DNA of 64,000 bases from Terribacillus sp. FSL K6-0262 (GCF_037977385.1 NZ_CP150277.1:2085001-2149000), one strand, 5' to 3'. Positions 54,450 through 62,934 are shown, numbered from the stretch's first letter. Numbers and translations are program-made. Notes: generated by a model not told the origin, from the letters alone.

Positions 54450-55397
54450 ATGAATCATCTGAATCGTGTACTCGCACGATATATGCCTTTCCTGACTCCG
54501 CTCAGCGTAGTGGCAGGCATCCTTCTCGCTGATATCCTGCATCACGGGGAATCACTGGTTCCTTGGATTTTTGCTGGCATGACCTTTGCCGGAAGCTTAT
54601 CAGCCGATTTCGGCAGCCTGCTGCATGCAGTTAAAAAACCAGGACCGATGCTGCTAGCTTTTGCCGTTCTTCATTTCATCATGCCTTTGCTGGCTTTTGG
54701 CCTTGGACATCTTTTCTTCCCGGGGGATGTGTACACCATTACAGGCTTTGTGCTGCTCACAGCCATACCCACTGGTATCACCGCATTCGTTTGGGTTGCA
54801 ATGCAGGAAGGGGATATCGGTATCACTTTATCGACCATCTTGATCGGGACCTTGATTTCCCCTATGCTGGTGCCGATGATTCTGCATGTCCTTGTTGGCG
54901 GTGATGTACAGCTTGAGGTACTGCCGATGATGGAGGATCTGCTGTGGATGATTGTCGTTCCTTCGCTAGCAGGCATGCTTGTCAATCAATTTTGCAGCAA
55001 GCAGCTCACAAGCACGTTAAGTACAAATCTTGCTCCATTCTCAAAGATAGGCCTGATAGCGGTGGTATCCATTAATGCGTCCGTAGTGGCTCCTCAACTA
55101 AAAGAGATGGATTTGACTGTCATGGGAATTGTGCTGCTCGTTTTTTGTTTGTCCTTTGGCGGCTATCTGCTTAGCTGGTTTCTCGGAAAGTCATTTGGGT
55201 ATGGGAGGCAGGAGATAGTCAGTGTCACCTTCATCGGGGGGATGCGGAATATCAGTGCAGGTGTGGTGCTGGCTGTAAGCTTCTTCCCGGCTCCTGTCGC
55301 CATACCGGTAGTGATCGGAATGCTGTTCCAGCAGGTTTTGGCTGCCGTATTCTCCAGCCTTTTGAAGAAATATGAACCACAGCAAGCTGCTGCTTGA
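54450..55397 (+). CDS. Bile acid:sodium symporter family (BASS/PanS-like)
   Basis: A 315-residue protein of about 9-10 helices in the BASS family, which carries organic anions such as ketopantoate or bile acids with Na+. Features: FAGSLSADFGSLLHAVKKP near helix 3, FVLLTAIPTGITAFVWVAMQEGD, and GGMRNISAGVVLA in the second half, the crossover region. The substrate is not predictable. AGAAGGATATCC precedes ATG. Confidence 0.82.
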   Translation: MNHLNRVLARYMPFLTPLSVVAGILLADILHHGESLVPWIFAGMTFAGSLSADFGSLLHAVKKPGPMLLAFAVLHFIMPLLAFGLGHLFFPGDVYTITGFVLLTAIPTGITAFVWVAMQEGDIGITLSTILIGTLISPMLVPMILHVLVGGDVQLEVLPMMEDLLWMIVVPSLAGMLVNQFCSKQLTSTLSTNLAPFSKIGLIAVVSINASVVAPQLKEMDLTVMGIVLLVFCLSFGGYLLSWFLGKSFGYGRQEIVSVTFIGGMRNISAGVVLAVSFFPAPVAIPVVIGMLFQQVLAAVFSSLLKKYEPQQAAA

Positions 55398-55399
55398 AC

Positions 55400-55427
55400 G
55401 AAGACCGTCTGTGCGGTCTTCTTTTTT
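55400..55427 (+). terminator. Terminator after the BASS gene
   Basis: GAAGACCG-TCTGTG-CGGTCTTC then TTTTTT. Confidence 0.88.
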
Positions 55428-55487
55428 GTGTTTACTTTTCAATCATTTAGGCAATGCCTCTAACATGACATGGAAAGGAGGATGCTT

Positions 55488-56231
55488 ATGTGGGAAGCGT
55501 TGCTTTGGGGCGCCATTGCAGGTTCAGCTAGTTTGATTGGAGCTGTCTTGCTAATGCTCATCCCGGTAAAAAAGCGGATCATCGGCTTTATCATGGCCCT
55601 TGGTACAGGGGCATTGATTGGTTCCACCTCTTATGAATTACTGGAGGAAGCATATGAAATCAGCGGAGGCTTGCAAGAAGAGGCAATAGGTTTTCTTGGA
55701 GGAGCAATCATCTTCACTATATTGGATATAGTCATTTCGCGAAGAGGCGGGAAAAATCGCAAGCGGACACGTTTGCATGAGACGCATAATAAAGAGGATA
55801 AGGGTTCGGGATTGGCGATCTTTGCGGGAACCGTGATGGATGCCATTCCGGAATCAGCCATGATCGGTCTAAGTTTGGCAAGTGGAGGGGGTGCCAGTAC
55901 AGCATTGATTGTTTCGATTTTCATCAGTAACTTTCCAGAAGGTCTTTCCAGCACTTCCGGTATGCAAAGCAGCGGTTATTCAAGAAACCGAATCCTTTTG
56001 ATGTGGTTGGCCGTAATGATGATATCAGCACTCAGTGCACTTGTCGGAGCAGTGCTGCTGCAGGATACCAGCTCCAGTACAAGAGCAATCCTCAATTCGT
56101 TTGCAGGAGGAGCGATCATTGCAATGGTTGCTTCCACGATGGCGCCCGAGGCATATGAAGAGGGAGGCCCGGCTGTGGGTATCGTGACAGCAGTGGGAAT
56201 GTTTGTCGCCTTCTCTCTTGCGCATGTTTAG
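55488..56231 (+). CDS. ZIP-family divalent metal transporter
   Basis: A 247-residue protein with about eight helices. Metal-binding helices are present: MDAIPESAMIGLSLA and SIFISNFPEGLSSTSGM, with His of typical ZIPs replaced in part by Pro-Glu pairs as in bacterial ZIPs. A short cytoplasmic loop with RGGKNRKRTRLHETHNK follows helix 3. The start is ATG 55488, six bases after GGAGG; the ATG six codons upstream overlaps that site. Direction of transport is likely inward, for zinc or another divalent metal. Confidence 0.83.
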   Translation: MWEALLWGAIAGSASLIGAVLLMLIPVKKRIIGFIMALGTGALIGSTSYELLEEAYEISGGLQEEAIGFLGGAIIFTILDIVISRRGGKNRKRTRLHETHNKEDKGSGLAIFAGTVMDAIPESAMIGLSLASGGGASTALIVSIFISNFPEGLSSTSGMQSSGYSRNRILLMWLAVMMISALSALVGAVLLQDTSSSTRAILNSFAGGAIIAMVASTMAPEAYEEGGPAVGIVTAVGMFVAFSLAHV

Positions 56232-56281
56232 GGAGTGTTCAAGAAGGGGAAATAAGAACCAAAGAATGGAGGCGTTTCAAT

Positions 56282-56392
56282 ATGAAAAACCTTGTTCGGA
56301 AAGCGATTAAGTATGGACCGGTCGTCTATCCAATCGTCAAAAAGATAATCAATAAAAGGAAAGCCAAGCGCTCAGGCAGGGCTTCATATTAA
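56282..56392 (+). CDS. 36-residue strongly basic peptide
   Basis: ATG 56282, nine bases behind GGAGG, opens a 36-codon frame ending in TAA: it begins MKNLVRKAIKYGPVVYPIV and ends KKIINKRKAKRSGRASY in outline. Eleven or more Lys/Arg, no acid residues, and an amphipathic VVYPIVKKII segment. The terminator directly behind it and the good ribosome binding site support a real gene. The pattern resembles small uncharacterised Bacillaceae peptides. It could bind membranes or nucleic acid. Confidence 0.7.
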   Translation: MKNLVRKAIKYGPVVYPIVKKIINKRKAKRSGRASY

Positions 56393-56422
56393 AAAACGTG
56401 AGAGCATCTGCTCTCACGTTTT
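56393..56422. terminator. Bidirectional terminator between peptide gene and ugpB
   Basis: AAAACGTGAGAGC-ATCT-GCTCTCACGTTTT, perfect 13-base arms; both neighbours converge here. Confidence 0.9.
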
Positions 56423-56425
56423 CTT

Positions 56426-57754
56426 TTATCTGCTCCTGCTGCCTTTCTCGAGTGCGGTATCCACTTCAGCTGCAGCTTTGTCCAGAGCGGTTTTCGGGTC
56501 TTCACCTTGATAAAGGCTTTCCATGCCGGTTACAATTTGCTGGCGTGCCTCAGGGAAAATGGAGATCAAAGCGCCTTGCGTAGCTGTGCTCGGAATCGTG
56601 TCATGAAGCTGATCCACTGTAACTTTCAATTGCGGATACTTCTCCCATTCCTGCTTGACGATATCTTCCTCGTAAGCTGCTGGATTGATAGCAAAGTAGC
56701 CTGATTCCACATGCCATTTTGCCTGTACTTCCGGTGTGGATAGGTACTTCATGAAGTCCCAGGCGGCTTGCTGCTGATTTTCATCGATATCCTTTGCCAT
56801 CCAGAGGGAAGCACCGCCGATGATGACGCCTTGCGGATTGACATCGTCAGGGTGAGGCAGGTATGCAACGCCCACTTCGAAATCAGCGTTATCGACAAGC
56901 CCTTTGATACCTGCCGAGGAATCCAGCATCATCGCCATTGTGCCGGCCTGGAAGGATGCGCGCATATCATCCCAGTTCTGACCGCTATTGTAATACGTGC
57001 CTGCTTCGTACATATCACTGATCAATTCAAAAACTTTCTGCCCTTTTTCATCATTGAAAGCAGCCTTCGTTGCTTCACCTTCGCGTCCATTTTCGTTATT
57101 GACATACATACCGCCTTGCGTTGCAAGCAATTCCTCGAAGAACCATCCATAGTTCAGAATGGATAGACCATACTGCGTTGTCTTATCGCCTTCTTTGATT
57201 GTCAGCTTTTCGGCAGCTTCCTTCAATTCGCTGTACGTGCGAGGAGCTTTCTCCGGGTCCAGGCCTGCTTCCTTGAATGCATCCTTGTTGTAGACAAGGA
57301 CCGGGGTGGAGGAGTTGAAAGGCATGGAATACTGCTCGCCGCCGACTTGATAATAGGAGGAGATATTTTCTTCCCATTGGGATGTGTCGTAGTTTTCTTC
57401 ATCGATGAACTTTTGGACGGGCTGGATATTCCCGCTGTCGATCATCTGTTTCGTACCAGCTTCGAAAATCTGTGTGACCGCCGGGGCATCTGCGGTTCCA
57501 GCCACGGTTTTCAGCTTTGTCAGTGACTCCTCATAAGAGCCTTGATAGACCGGTTTAACCGTATATTTGTCCTGTGAGCTGTTGTATTCATCCACGATTT
57601 CATTGATGCTGGTTTCCAATTCCCCGCCCATGGCATGCCAGAAGATGATTTCTGTCTTGCCATCCTCCGTTGTGCTGCTTGCAGAATCGGTTCCGGAACA
57701 AGCGCTGAGAAATAGTACGAATAAAACAGATAACCCTGCTAATAGTCTTTTCAT
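56426..57754 (-). CDS. ugpB: Glycerol-3-phosphate ABC transporter binding lipoprotein
   Basis: A 442-residue solute-binding lipoprotein with lipobox LSAC. Residues match UgpB: IIFWHAMGGELE, YQGSYEESLTKLK, PFNSSTPVLVYNKDAFKEAGLDPEKAP. E. coli UgpB binds sn-glycerol-3-phosphate and glycerophosphodiesters. The start is ATG 57754 behind GAGG; another ATG one codon earlier is possible. Last gene of ugpC-A-E-B, 19 bases after ugpE. A phosphodiesterase gene 3.6 kb away fits the same function. Confidence 0.87.
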   Translation of the reverse strand: MKRLLAGLSVLFVLFLSACSGTDSASSTTEDGKTEIIFWHAMGGELETSINEIVDEYNSSQDKYTVKPVYQGSYEESLTKLKTVAGTADAPAVTQIFEAGTKQMIDSGNIQPVQKFIDEENYDTSQWEENISSYYQVGGEQYSMPFNSSTPVLVYNKDAFKEAGLDPEKAPRTYSELKEAAEKLTIKEGDKTTQYGLSILNYGWFFEELLATQGGMYVNNENGREGEATKAAFNDEKGQKVFELISDMYEAGTYYNSGQNWDDMRASFQAGTMAMMLDSSAGIKGLVDNADFEVGVAYLPHPDDVNPQGVIIGGASLWMAKDIDENQQQAAWDFMKYLSTPEVQAKWHVESGYFAINPAAYEEDIVKQEWEKYPQLKVTVDQLHDTIPSTATQGALISIFPEARQQIVTGMESLYQGEDPKTALDKAAAEVDTALEKGSRSR

Positions 57755-57773
57755 CATACAACCTCTTTCGTTT

Positions 57774-58586
57774 TTATTTGATTGCACCTTGCGTCAGACC
57801 TTTTTGCAGTTTTTTCTGTCCAGCGAACAACAGCAGCAGGGTAGGAAGGATCACGATGACAACGCCGGCCATCACGATTCCCCAATCAGAGGCTATTTCC
57901 TGTGTTTGCAGCTGCTTAAGGCCGATTTGGACAGTTCTAGACGATTCAGTATTGGTGACCAGGAGCGGCCAAAGATACATATTCCAGTTAGTGAGAAAGC
58001 TGTAGATGCCCAAAGTGATCAAGCTGGATCTGCTGACCGGCAGGATGACATTCCAGAAGAAGCGGAATCTTGAAATACCGGCAACCTGGGAAGCTTCATA
58101 CAGTTCCTGGGGGATGGTCTTGAAATGCTGGCGCAATAGGAAGGTTCCGAATGCCAAGGCAAAGAAAGGAACCGTCAAACCTATATAGCTGTTTGTCCAC
58201 CCAAGATTTTGCACGGTCATGAAATTTGGTACCATTGTCGCTTCCCACGGGATCATCATCGTGGAGATGAACAGGAAGAATAGAAAGTCCCTGCCTTTGA
58301 ATTTCATGAAAACAAAGGCGAATGCTGCCAGGCTGCTTACCAAGAGCTGCCCGAACATGACGATGGCCGATGTGACGAAGCTGTTGATCAGATATGTCAG
58401 CAGCGGCACTTTTTCGAATACTTCCAAGTAGTTATCCAGGGACAGGCTGCTTGGGAGCAGCCTGCCGTCCAGTACTTCTCCGCCTTCCATGAAGGAAATG
58501 CTGAAGGCGTAGAATATCGGAAACATCATCACGGCGGCACAGATGACAAGGACGGTATACAGGCTGATGCGTTTTGCGATGATCAT
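57774..58586 (-). CDS. ugpE: Glycerol-3-phosphate ABC transporter permease, MalG-like
   Basis: A 270-residue permease with six helices. The ATPase contact loop EASQVAGISRFRFFWNVILPVSRSSL is conserved, as is FMTVQNLGW before it. The ATG overlaps the ugpA stop by 4 bases. Homologues with the binding protein of the Ugp family transport glycerol phosphate. Confidence 0.86.
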   Translation of the reverse strand: MIIAKRISLYTVLVICAAVMMFPIFYAFSISFMEGGEVLDGRLLPSSLSLDNYLEVFEKVPLLTYLINSFVTSAIVMFGQLLVSSLAAFAFVFMKFKGRDFLFFLFISTMMIPWEATMVPNFMTVQNLGWTNSYIGLTVPFFALAFGTFLLRQHFKTIPQELYEASQVAGISRFRFFWNVILPVSRSSLITLGIYSFLTNWNMYLWPLLVTNTESSRTVQIGLKQLQTQEIASDWGIVMAGVVIVILPTLLLLFAGQKKLQKGLTQGAIK

Positions 58587-59506
58587 TGATAATGCACCTT
58601 CCTTTCACCCAGCTTGAACTGCAGGACTGTAAGCAGCAGGACACAGAAGAACAAAATGACTGCCTGGGCACTCGCTGCCCCGACATCATTATTGATGAAT
58701 GCGTCCTTGTAGATGGAATAGACGACGACATTCGTCGATTCCACCGGACCGCCTTTTGTAAGGATATCGATTTGTCCGAATGTCTGGAATGCATTGATGA
58801 GTGATACGGTCACGATGAAAAACAGTGTAGGTGATAACATCGGCAGTGTAATGCGGCGGAGCTGATAAAAATAGCTTACGCCGGCTACTTTCGCATTCTC
58901 ATAAAGATGTGGGTCGATATTCTGCAATCCGCCAAGTATGATCAGATAGGCAAAACCAGTATTCATCCAGATCGTCGATAGGGAAACTGCCAGCAGAGCA
59001 TAATCGGGATCCTGGAGCCATTGGATTGCAGGAAGGCCCAGCCATTCGGCAATTCTGCTGAATACACCGATCGAGGGATTGTACATGAACATCCATATGA
59101 CGCTGGATGCTGCAACGCTCATTCCCATTGTCGAGGAGAAAAGGGTCCGGAAGAAGCCGATTCCCTTCATCTTTTCATTCGTCAGCAATGCCAGGAACAG
59201 CGCCAGCAGAATTCCGGCGGGGACGGTGTACAGGACGAAAAGGATCGTTGCTTTGACGCTGCTGCGGAAACTGTCAGAGCCAAGGATATACTGATAATTC
59301 CCAAGGCCGGCGAATTCGAATGGGCCCATCTGGTCAGCCAGGAAGAAGCTCAGATAGATGGTTCGGAACATGGGGTAGAAAACGAATACCCCGAACAGGA
59401 TGATGGAAGGAAGCAGGTAAAGCCAGCCTTCCAGGAAGGCGAAAGGGTTCCGTTTGGGACGTTCCTCATGAGAAGGAACTGGCTGCAGGTCCCGCGCGGC
59501 GTTCAT
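58583..59506 (-). CDS. ugpA: Glycerol-3-phosphate ABC transporter permease, MalF-like
   Basis: A 307-residue permease with six helices and the loop ENAKVAGVSYFYQLRRITLPMLSPTLFF. The hydrophobic N-terminus (PFAFLEGWLYLLPSIILFGVFVFYPM) is family-typical. The start overlaps the ugpC stop by 4 bases and its own end overlaps ugpE, so the three are coupled. Confidence 0.86.
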   Translation of the reverse strand: MNAARDLQPVPSHEERPKRNPFAFLEGWLYLLPSIILFGVFVFYPMFRTIYLSFFLADQMGPFEFAGLGNYQYILGSDSFRSSVKATILFVLYTVPAGILLALFLALLTNEKMKGIGFFRTLFSSTMGMSVAASSVIWMFMYNPSIGVFSRIAEWLGLPAIQWLQDPDYALLAVSLSTIWMNTGFAYLIILGGLQNIDPHLYENAKVAGVSYFYQLRRITLPMLSPTLFFIVTVSLINAFQTFGQIDILTKGGPVESTNVVVYSIYKDAFINNDVGAASAQAVILFFCVLLLTVLQFKLGERKVHYQ

Positions 59507-60627
59507 CTGAGCACCTCCCGAGCAGCTTGCTTCGGCTGTCCGTCATTCGCTGCCCAAAGGAGCCGGCCGCTGTCCTTTGAAAAAAGATGAATTGCGTCCA
59601 AGTCAAAGCGGATAGGAATCCTGTCTCCGACAGAGAACTGCCATTGTCCGTTCCATCTGGCGATCCATTGTTCATCGGCATCATCAAGCGTGAATGCTAT
59701 GAGGGTTTCTGTGCCGAGTATTTCGGTGTTGACGACCTCCGCTACGGCGTCTGCTTGTTCCGGAGCGGAAAACAGGATGTGCTCGGGCCTTATTCCGATT
59801 TGGACATTTTTCCCTGAGGTACTTGTATTTCCTTTCATCGGATTCGGCAAGATGCATTGCGGGGACAGCGTGATCCTGCTTGGTGACACATTTGCTTCCA
59901 TGACATTCATGGCAGGTGATCCGATGAAGGTCGCGACGAAGGTATTGGCAGGATGATTGTAAATATCGAGCGGTTTGCCGATTTGCATCGGTACGCCTTC
60001 ATGCAGGATCATCATCCGGTCTGCCATCGTCATTGCCTCGGTCTGGTCATGTGTGACATAAATCATCGTGATTCCCAGTTTCCGCTGTATCTGTCTGATT
60101 TCCGAGCGCATCCTGGTACGCAGTTTTGCATCCAGATTGGATAGGGGCTCGTCCATCAGGCAAAGAGGGGCTTGGGTCACGATGGCCCTGGCCAAAGCGA
60201 CCCGCTGTCTTTGACCGCCGGATAATTCCCGCGGTTTGCGTTTCAGGTAATCTGTCAAGCCAAGCATATCAGCAGCTTCCAGACAGCGGCGCCTTTGTTC
60301 CTCGCGTGAAATCTTCTTTGTATGTAAGCCGAAAGTGATATTCTGTTCCACATTCAAGTGGGGGTAGAGGGCATAATTCTGGAAAACCATGGACAAATCC
60401 CGCTTATTCGGTGGGGCCTCATTCATCCGCTTGCCATTCACGAATAAGTCCCCGCCTGTAATCTGCTCCAGACCGGCAATCATGCGCAGTATGGTGCTCT
60501 TCCCGCAGCCAGAGGGACCGACAAGGACGAAGAACTCTCCTTGCTGCAGCTGCAAATCCACTTGATTGATTACATTTTTCTTTCCGTCGTATGACTTCTT
60601 CAATCCCGCCAGCTCAACATGTGTCAT
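59503..60627 (-). CDS. ugpC: Glycerol-3-phosphate ABC transporter ATPase
   Basis: A 374-residue ATPase of the MalK/UgpC group: Walker A GPSGCGKST, signature LSGGQRQR, Walker B LCLMDEPLSNLDAKLR, and a C-terminal OB-like regulatory domain of about 130 residues (PSRITLSPQCILP, IGIRPEHILFS). It begins the operon at ATG 60627 behind AAAGGAG. A cre-like site stands upstream. Confidence 0.87.
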   Translation of the reverse strand: MTHVELAGLKKSYDGKKNVINQVDLQLQQGEFFVLVGPSGCGKSTILRMIAGLEQITGGDLFVNGKRMNEAPPNKRDLSMVFQNYALYPHLNVEQNITFGLHTKKISREEQRRRCLEAADMLGLTDYLKRKPRELSGGQRQRVALARAIVTQAPLCLMDEPLSNLDAKLRTRMRSEIRQIQRKLGITMIYVTHDQTEAMTMADRMMILHEGVPMQIGKPLDIYNHPANTFVATFIGSPAMNVMEANVSPSRITLSPQCILPNPMKGNTSTSGKNVQIGIRPEHILFSAPEQADAVAEVVNTEILGTETLIAFTLDDADEQWIARWNGQWQFSVGDRIPIRFDLDAIHLFSKDSGRLLWAANDGQPKQAAREVLR

Positions 60628-60697
60628 AATCTGCTCCTTTCTGAAAATTCATCTATACTATAACGAGTGAAAATTGAGCTATTGTGAAGTGGAAATA

Positions 60698-60711
60698 AAA
60701 AAGCGTTTACA
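60698..60711. promoter_or_regulatory. cre-like site before ugpC
   Basis: On the minus strand TGTAAACGCTTTTT fits 12 of 14 positions of the cre consensus, about 70 bases before ugpC. CcpA control would fit an importer for glycerol phosphate. Confidence 0.5.
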
Positions 60712-60723
60712 CGGAGGCAGGAA

Positions 60724-60749
60724 ATGAGCTTTGTTTTTACAAAGCTCAT
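60724..60749. repeat. Perfect 11-base palindrome upstream of ugpC
   Basis: ATGAGCTTTGT-TTTT-ACAAAGCTCAT lies between the ugp operon and the terminator of the GlsB-like gene. No T-run follows on the minus strand. It could be an operator or a weak terminator. Confidence 0.45.
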
Positions 60750-60769
60750 ACATTCGGGCAATGAAAAAA

Positions 60770-60799
60770 GGACTTGCAGGTCATATGACCTGCAAGTCC
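60770..60799 (-). terminator. Terminator of the GlsB-like gene
   Basis: A perfect 30-base palindrome, arms GGACTTGCAGGTCAT / ATGACCTGCAAGTCC; on the minus strand T6 follows. Confidence 0.88.
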
Positions 60800-60811
60800 C
60801 TTCATGTTCTG

Positions 60812-61063
60812 TTACTTTTTGCGCATTCCGCGTAAAATGAGGCTCAACACGAAAACAAAGATGATGGCGCCAATCAAGGCCGGGATGATGGCCATACCCG
60901 CCAAGTCAGGGCCGAAATCGCCGAAAATCAGTCCGCCCAACCAGGCTCCGATGATACCGGCGATGATATTTCCGATGATGCCTCCCGGAACATCACGTCC
61001 AAGGATCAATCCGGCAAGCCAGCCGATGATACCGCCGACGATGAGATATAAGATGAAACTCAT
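60812..61063 (-). CDS. GlsB/YeaQ/YmgE-family stress membrane protein
   Basis: An 83-residue protein with three hydrophobic, glycine-rich helices: ILYLIVGGIIGWLAGLILG, GIIGNIIAGIIGAWLGGLIFG and the last with IIPALIGAIIFVFVLSLI. The family (transglycosylase-associated) is induced in stress; catalytic activity is not shown. The start is ATG 61063, with GGAGGTAG upstream; an earlier frame is not needed. Confidence 0.88.
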   Translation of the reverse strand: MSFILYLIVGGIIGWLAGLILGRDVPGGIIGNIIAGIIGAWLGGLIFGDFGPDLAGMAIIPALIGAIIFVFVLSLILRGMRKK

Positions 61064-61330
61064 GATAACTACCTCCAGAATTATTGTTGTATTGTGCTGT
61101 ACTACTAGCATTCCCTAAGTATGCAATCTGCAAACGTGGCTTGTGGCGCCTTTGTATGTTTACATGTTCTTAAGATAAGCTGCATCATTCTAAACAGCAG
61201 CTCAACATCCCCTTAATAAAAAGCCTTTATATTGAAAGTACAAGAAAATAAGGAAAGATCACTGTCCAAAGTTCGAAGATTACGATCTTACGAAGATTAC
61301 AATCCAGATAACCCCAGGGAGATGATCCGA

Positions 61331-62143
61331 ATGACAAATCAGTTTAGTCCATCGTACGAGTCCGTAACCACTAAATCCCTCGATAGTCAGTCCGTTCACC
61401 GAAGTATCATGCCTGTTATCGCACATCGCGGTGCTTCTGGATTCGCGCCCGAGAATACAATTGCTGCTTTCGATTTGGCTCTGGAGATGAACGCTGACTT
61501 TATTGAGCTGGATGTACAAATGACAAAGGATGGCCAGCTTGTCGTCATTCATGATACATCCATCAATCGTACAGCAGCCAATGCACCGTCAGAGACTGTA
61601 TTTGTTAAGGACCTTACCTTTGCTTCCTTGCAGAATTATGATGTGGGCGCAGGATATGATTCTGTATATGAAGGGCAGCGTATCCCGCTGCTGGAGGATG
61701 TGATCAGACGGTATAAGGGGAAGACAAAGTTCCTCATTGAACTGAAGTCCCCTGAACTCTATGACGGAATAGAGGAAGCTTGCGCAGAATTGCTGGAGCG
61801 ATATGAATTGGCCAATGTCTTGCATGAAGAGGTAATCCTGCAGTCATTCAATTTTGGATCGGTTGCTTATCTTTCCCAGCTGCTGCCATATGTGCCGCTT
61901 GGCGTGCTGACGTCAAGAAGTGCCGATCTTACCAATCGCAAACTTGATAAGCTTGCTGCTTATACAGATTATGTGAATACACATTTCACCAATGTGACGC
62001 TGGACGATACATTGGTTAGTAGGATCCATTCACGCGGAATGCGTATCATGCCATGGACGGTCCGGGCACCGGGGGAAGTCCAGCCGCTGATCCGAGCAGG
62101 TGTCGATGGTATCATCACAGATTATCCGAATTATGTGAAATGA
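61331..62143 (+). CDS. Glycerophosphodiester phosphodiesterase
   Basis: A 270-residue GDPD-family enzyme splitting glycerophosphodiesters to glycerol-3-phosphate and an alcohol. Active-site residues: IAHRGASGFAPENT, DFIELDVQMTKDGQLVVIHDT and LIELKSP. The start is ATG 61331, nine bases after GGGAG; a longer TTG form from 61232 adds an unusual charged head. Without a signal peptide it acts in the cytoplasm, like UgpQ. It lies next to the ugp importer and would process its cargo. Confidence 0.87.
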   Translation: MTNQFSPSYESVTTKSLDSQSVHRSIMPVIAHRGASGFAPENTIAAFDLALEMNADFIELDVQMTKDGQLVVIHDTSINRTAANAPSETVFVKDLTFASLQNYDVGAGYDSVYEGQRIPLLEDVIRRYKGKTKFLIELKSPELYDGIEEACAELLERYELANVLHEEVILQSFNFGSVAYLSQLLPYVPLGVLTSRSADLTNRKLDKLAAYTDYVNTHFTNVTLDDTLVSRIHSRGMRIMPWTVRAPGEVQPLIRAGVDGIITDYPNYVK

Positions 62144-62144
62144 G

Positions 62145-62224
62145 AAAAGGAGACCTATTTTGAACTGCCTCCCCAAAAGTTTTGGTAACTTCTGGGGGGC
62201 ACACCATTTTACGGGTCTCCTTTT
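62145..62224 (+). terminator. GDPD terminator split by a small IS3-like relic
   Basis: AAAAGGAGACC (62145-62155) and GGTCTCCTTTT (62214-62224) are the arms of a plain terminator. Its loop contains a 44-base block (62162-62205) flanked by the direct repeat ATTTT at 62157-62161 and 62206-62210. The block has inverted ends CTGCCTCCCCAAAAGTT and AACTTCTGGGGGGCA, like the termini of IS3-family elements. Removing the block with one repeat restores a compact 11-bp stem-loop. Confidence 0.65.
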
Positions 62225-62231
62225 GCATGTA

Positions 62232-62378
62232 TCATCTATTCTGAACGAGTCGAAGCAATTCGAATGCTTTATCCCCAGCGAGTGCTGCGAGATCTTCCCA
62301 GCACTCATCGCGCTTCAGGTCGAGTTCCACAATCTGTTTGGCTAAATCAAGGGCTTCCTGATCATATGCCACGTGCAA
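62232..62378 (-). CDS. Small acidic protein, 48 residues
   Basis: Minus-strand frame starting TTG 62378 (or GTG 62372) behind AAAGGAGCGTC and ending TGA. It begins HVAYDQEALDLAKQIVELD and continues with KRDECWEDLAALAGDKAF, then ELLRLVQNR. Amphipathic helices, regular charge pattern and a good ribosome binding site mark it as coding. No family was recognised. It lies between GDPD and tnrA on the opposite strand. Confidence 0.65.
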   Translation of the reverse strand: MHVAYDQEALDLAKQIVELDLKRDECWEDLAALAGDKAFELLRLVQNR

Positions 62379-62484
62379 GACGCTCCTTTCCGGTATCTCT
62401 TTTTGCTGTTACGTTCAGTATACGTATATCCAAATTGCCATGCATCAAACATGTAAGCGATGCTGACGAACTTTTTTTGTTGTT

Positions 62485-62501
62485 TGTTAGGTTTCCTTAC
62501 A
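62485..62501. promoter_or_regulatory. TnrA/GlnR box upstream of tnrA
   Basis: TGTTAGGTTTCCTTACA fits the box TGTNANAWWWTNTNACA with two mismatches, symmetric about the centre. It lies 70 bases before the tnrA start, in line with autoregulation known in B. subtilis. Confidence 0.65.
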
Positions 62502-62569
62502 TAATACTAGGATGAATGGAAAGTTGCGGTATAATGTTAAGTAACAGCACATGGTGATGAGGTGAACAG

Positions 62570-62896
62570 ATGAGTAATGAGCCTTCTTATAAGAACAGGA
62601 AAGTGATCACAATCGGCATTGTGAGCGAGCTGACTGGTCTGACTGAACGCAAGATTCGTTATTACGAGGAACGCAAGCTCATTTTTCCGGAACGTTCAGC
62701 GAAGGGAAATCGCAAGTACTCTTTTTCGGATGTAGAGCAATTGATCGAAATCGCCAACAAAAGGGAAGAGGGTGTGCAAACCTTCGAAATTCGTCAGCAG
62801 ATGCTGAGAGACAAGAGGAAGGAAGCGGAACGGGAAAGCCGCCAGCAAATGCTGCGTGGTCAAATCAATGCCCGCTTTGGCATACAAAGAGAATAG
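62570..62896 (+). CDS. tnrA: Global nitrogen regulator TnrA
   Basis: A 108-residue MerR-family protein. The DNA-binding half VITIGIVSELTGLTERKIRYYEERKLIFPERSAKGNRKYSFSDVEQL is nearly TnrA/GlnR. The C-terminal helix with GVQTFEIRQQM and the final RQQMLRGQINARFG is the glutamine-synthetase-binding segment of TnrA, without the longer GlnR tail. It activates nitrogen-scavenging genes in nitrogen limitation. A TnrA box and an own terminator flank it. Confidence 0.93.
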   Translation: MSNEPSYKNRKVITIGIVSELTGLTERKIRYYEERKLIFPERSAKGNRKYSFSDVEQLIEIANKREEGVQTFEIRQQMLRDKRKEAERESRQQMLRGQINARFGIQRE

Positions 62897-62934
62897 CTGT
62901 GTGTACGTATGTGTTGGGAGGCCTTGTACACAGG

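Noticed and set aside
61155-61180. TTTACA-TTAAGA spacing like a PhoP box before GDPD
   Set aside because: The second half-site misses the conserved C and only two repeats exist.
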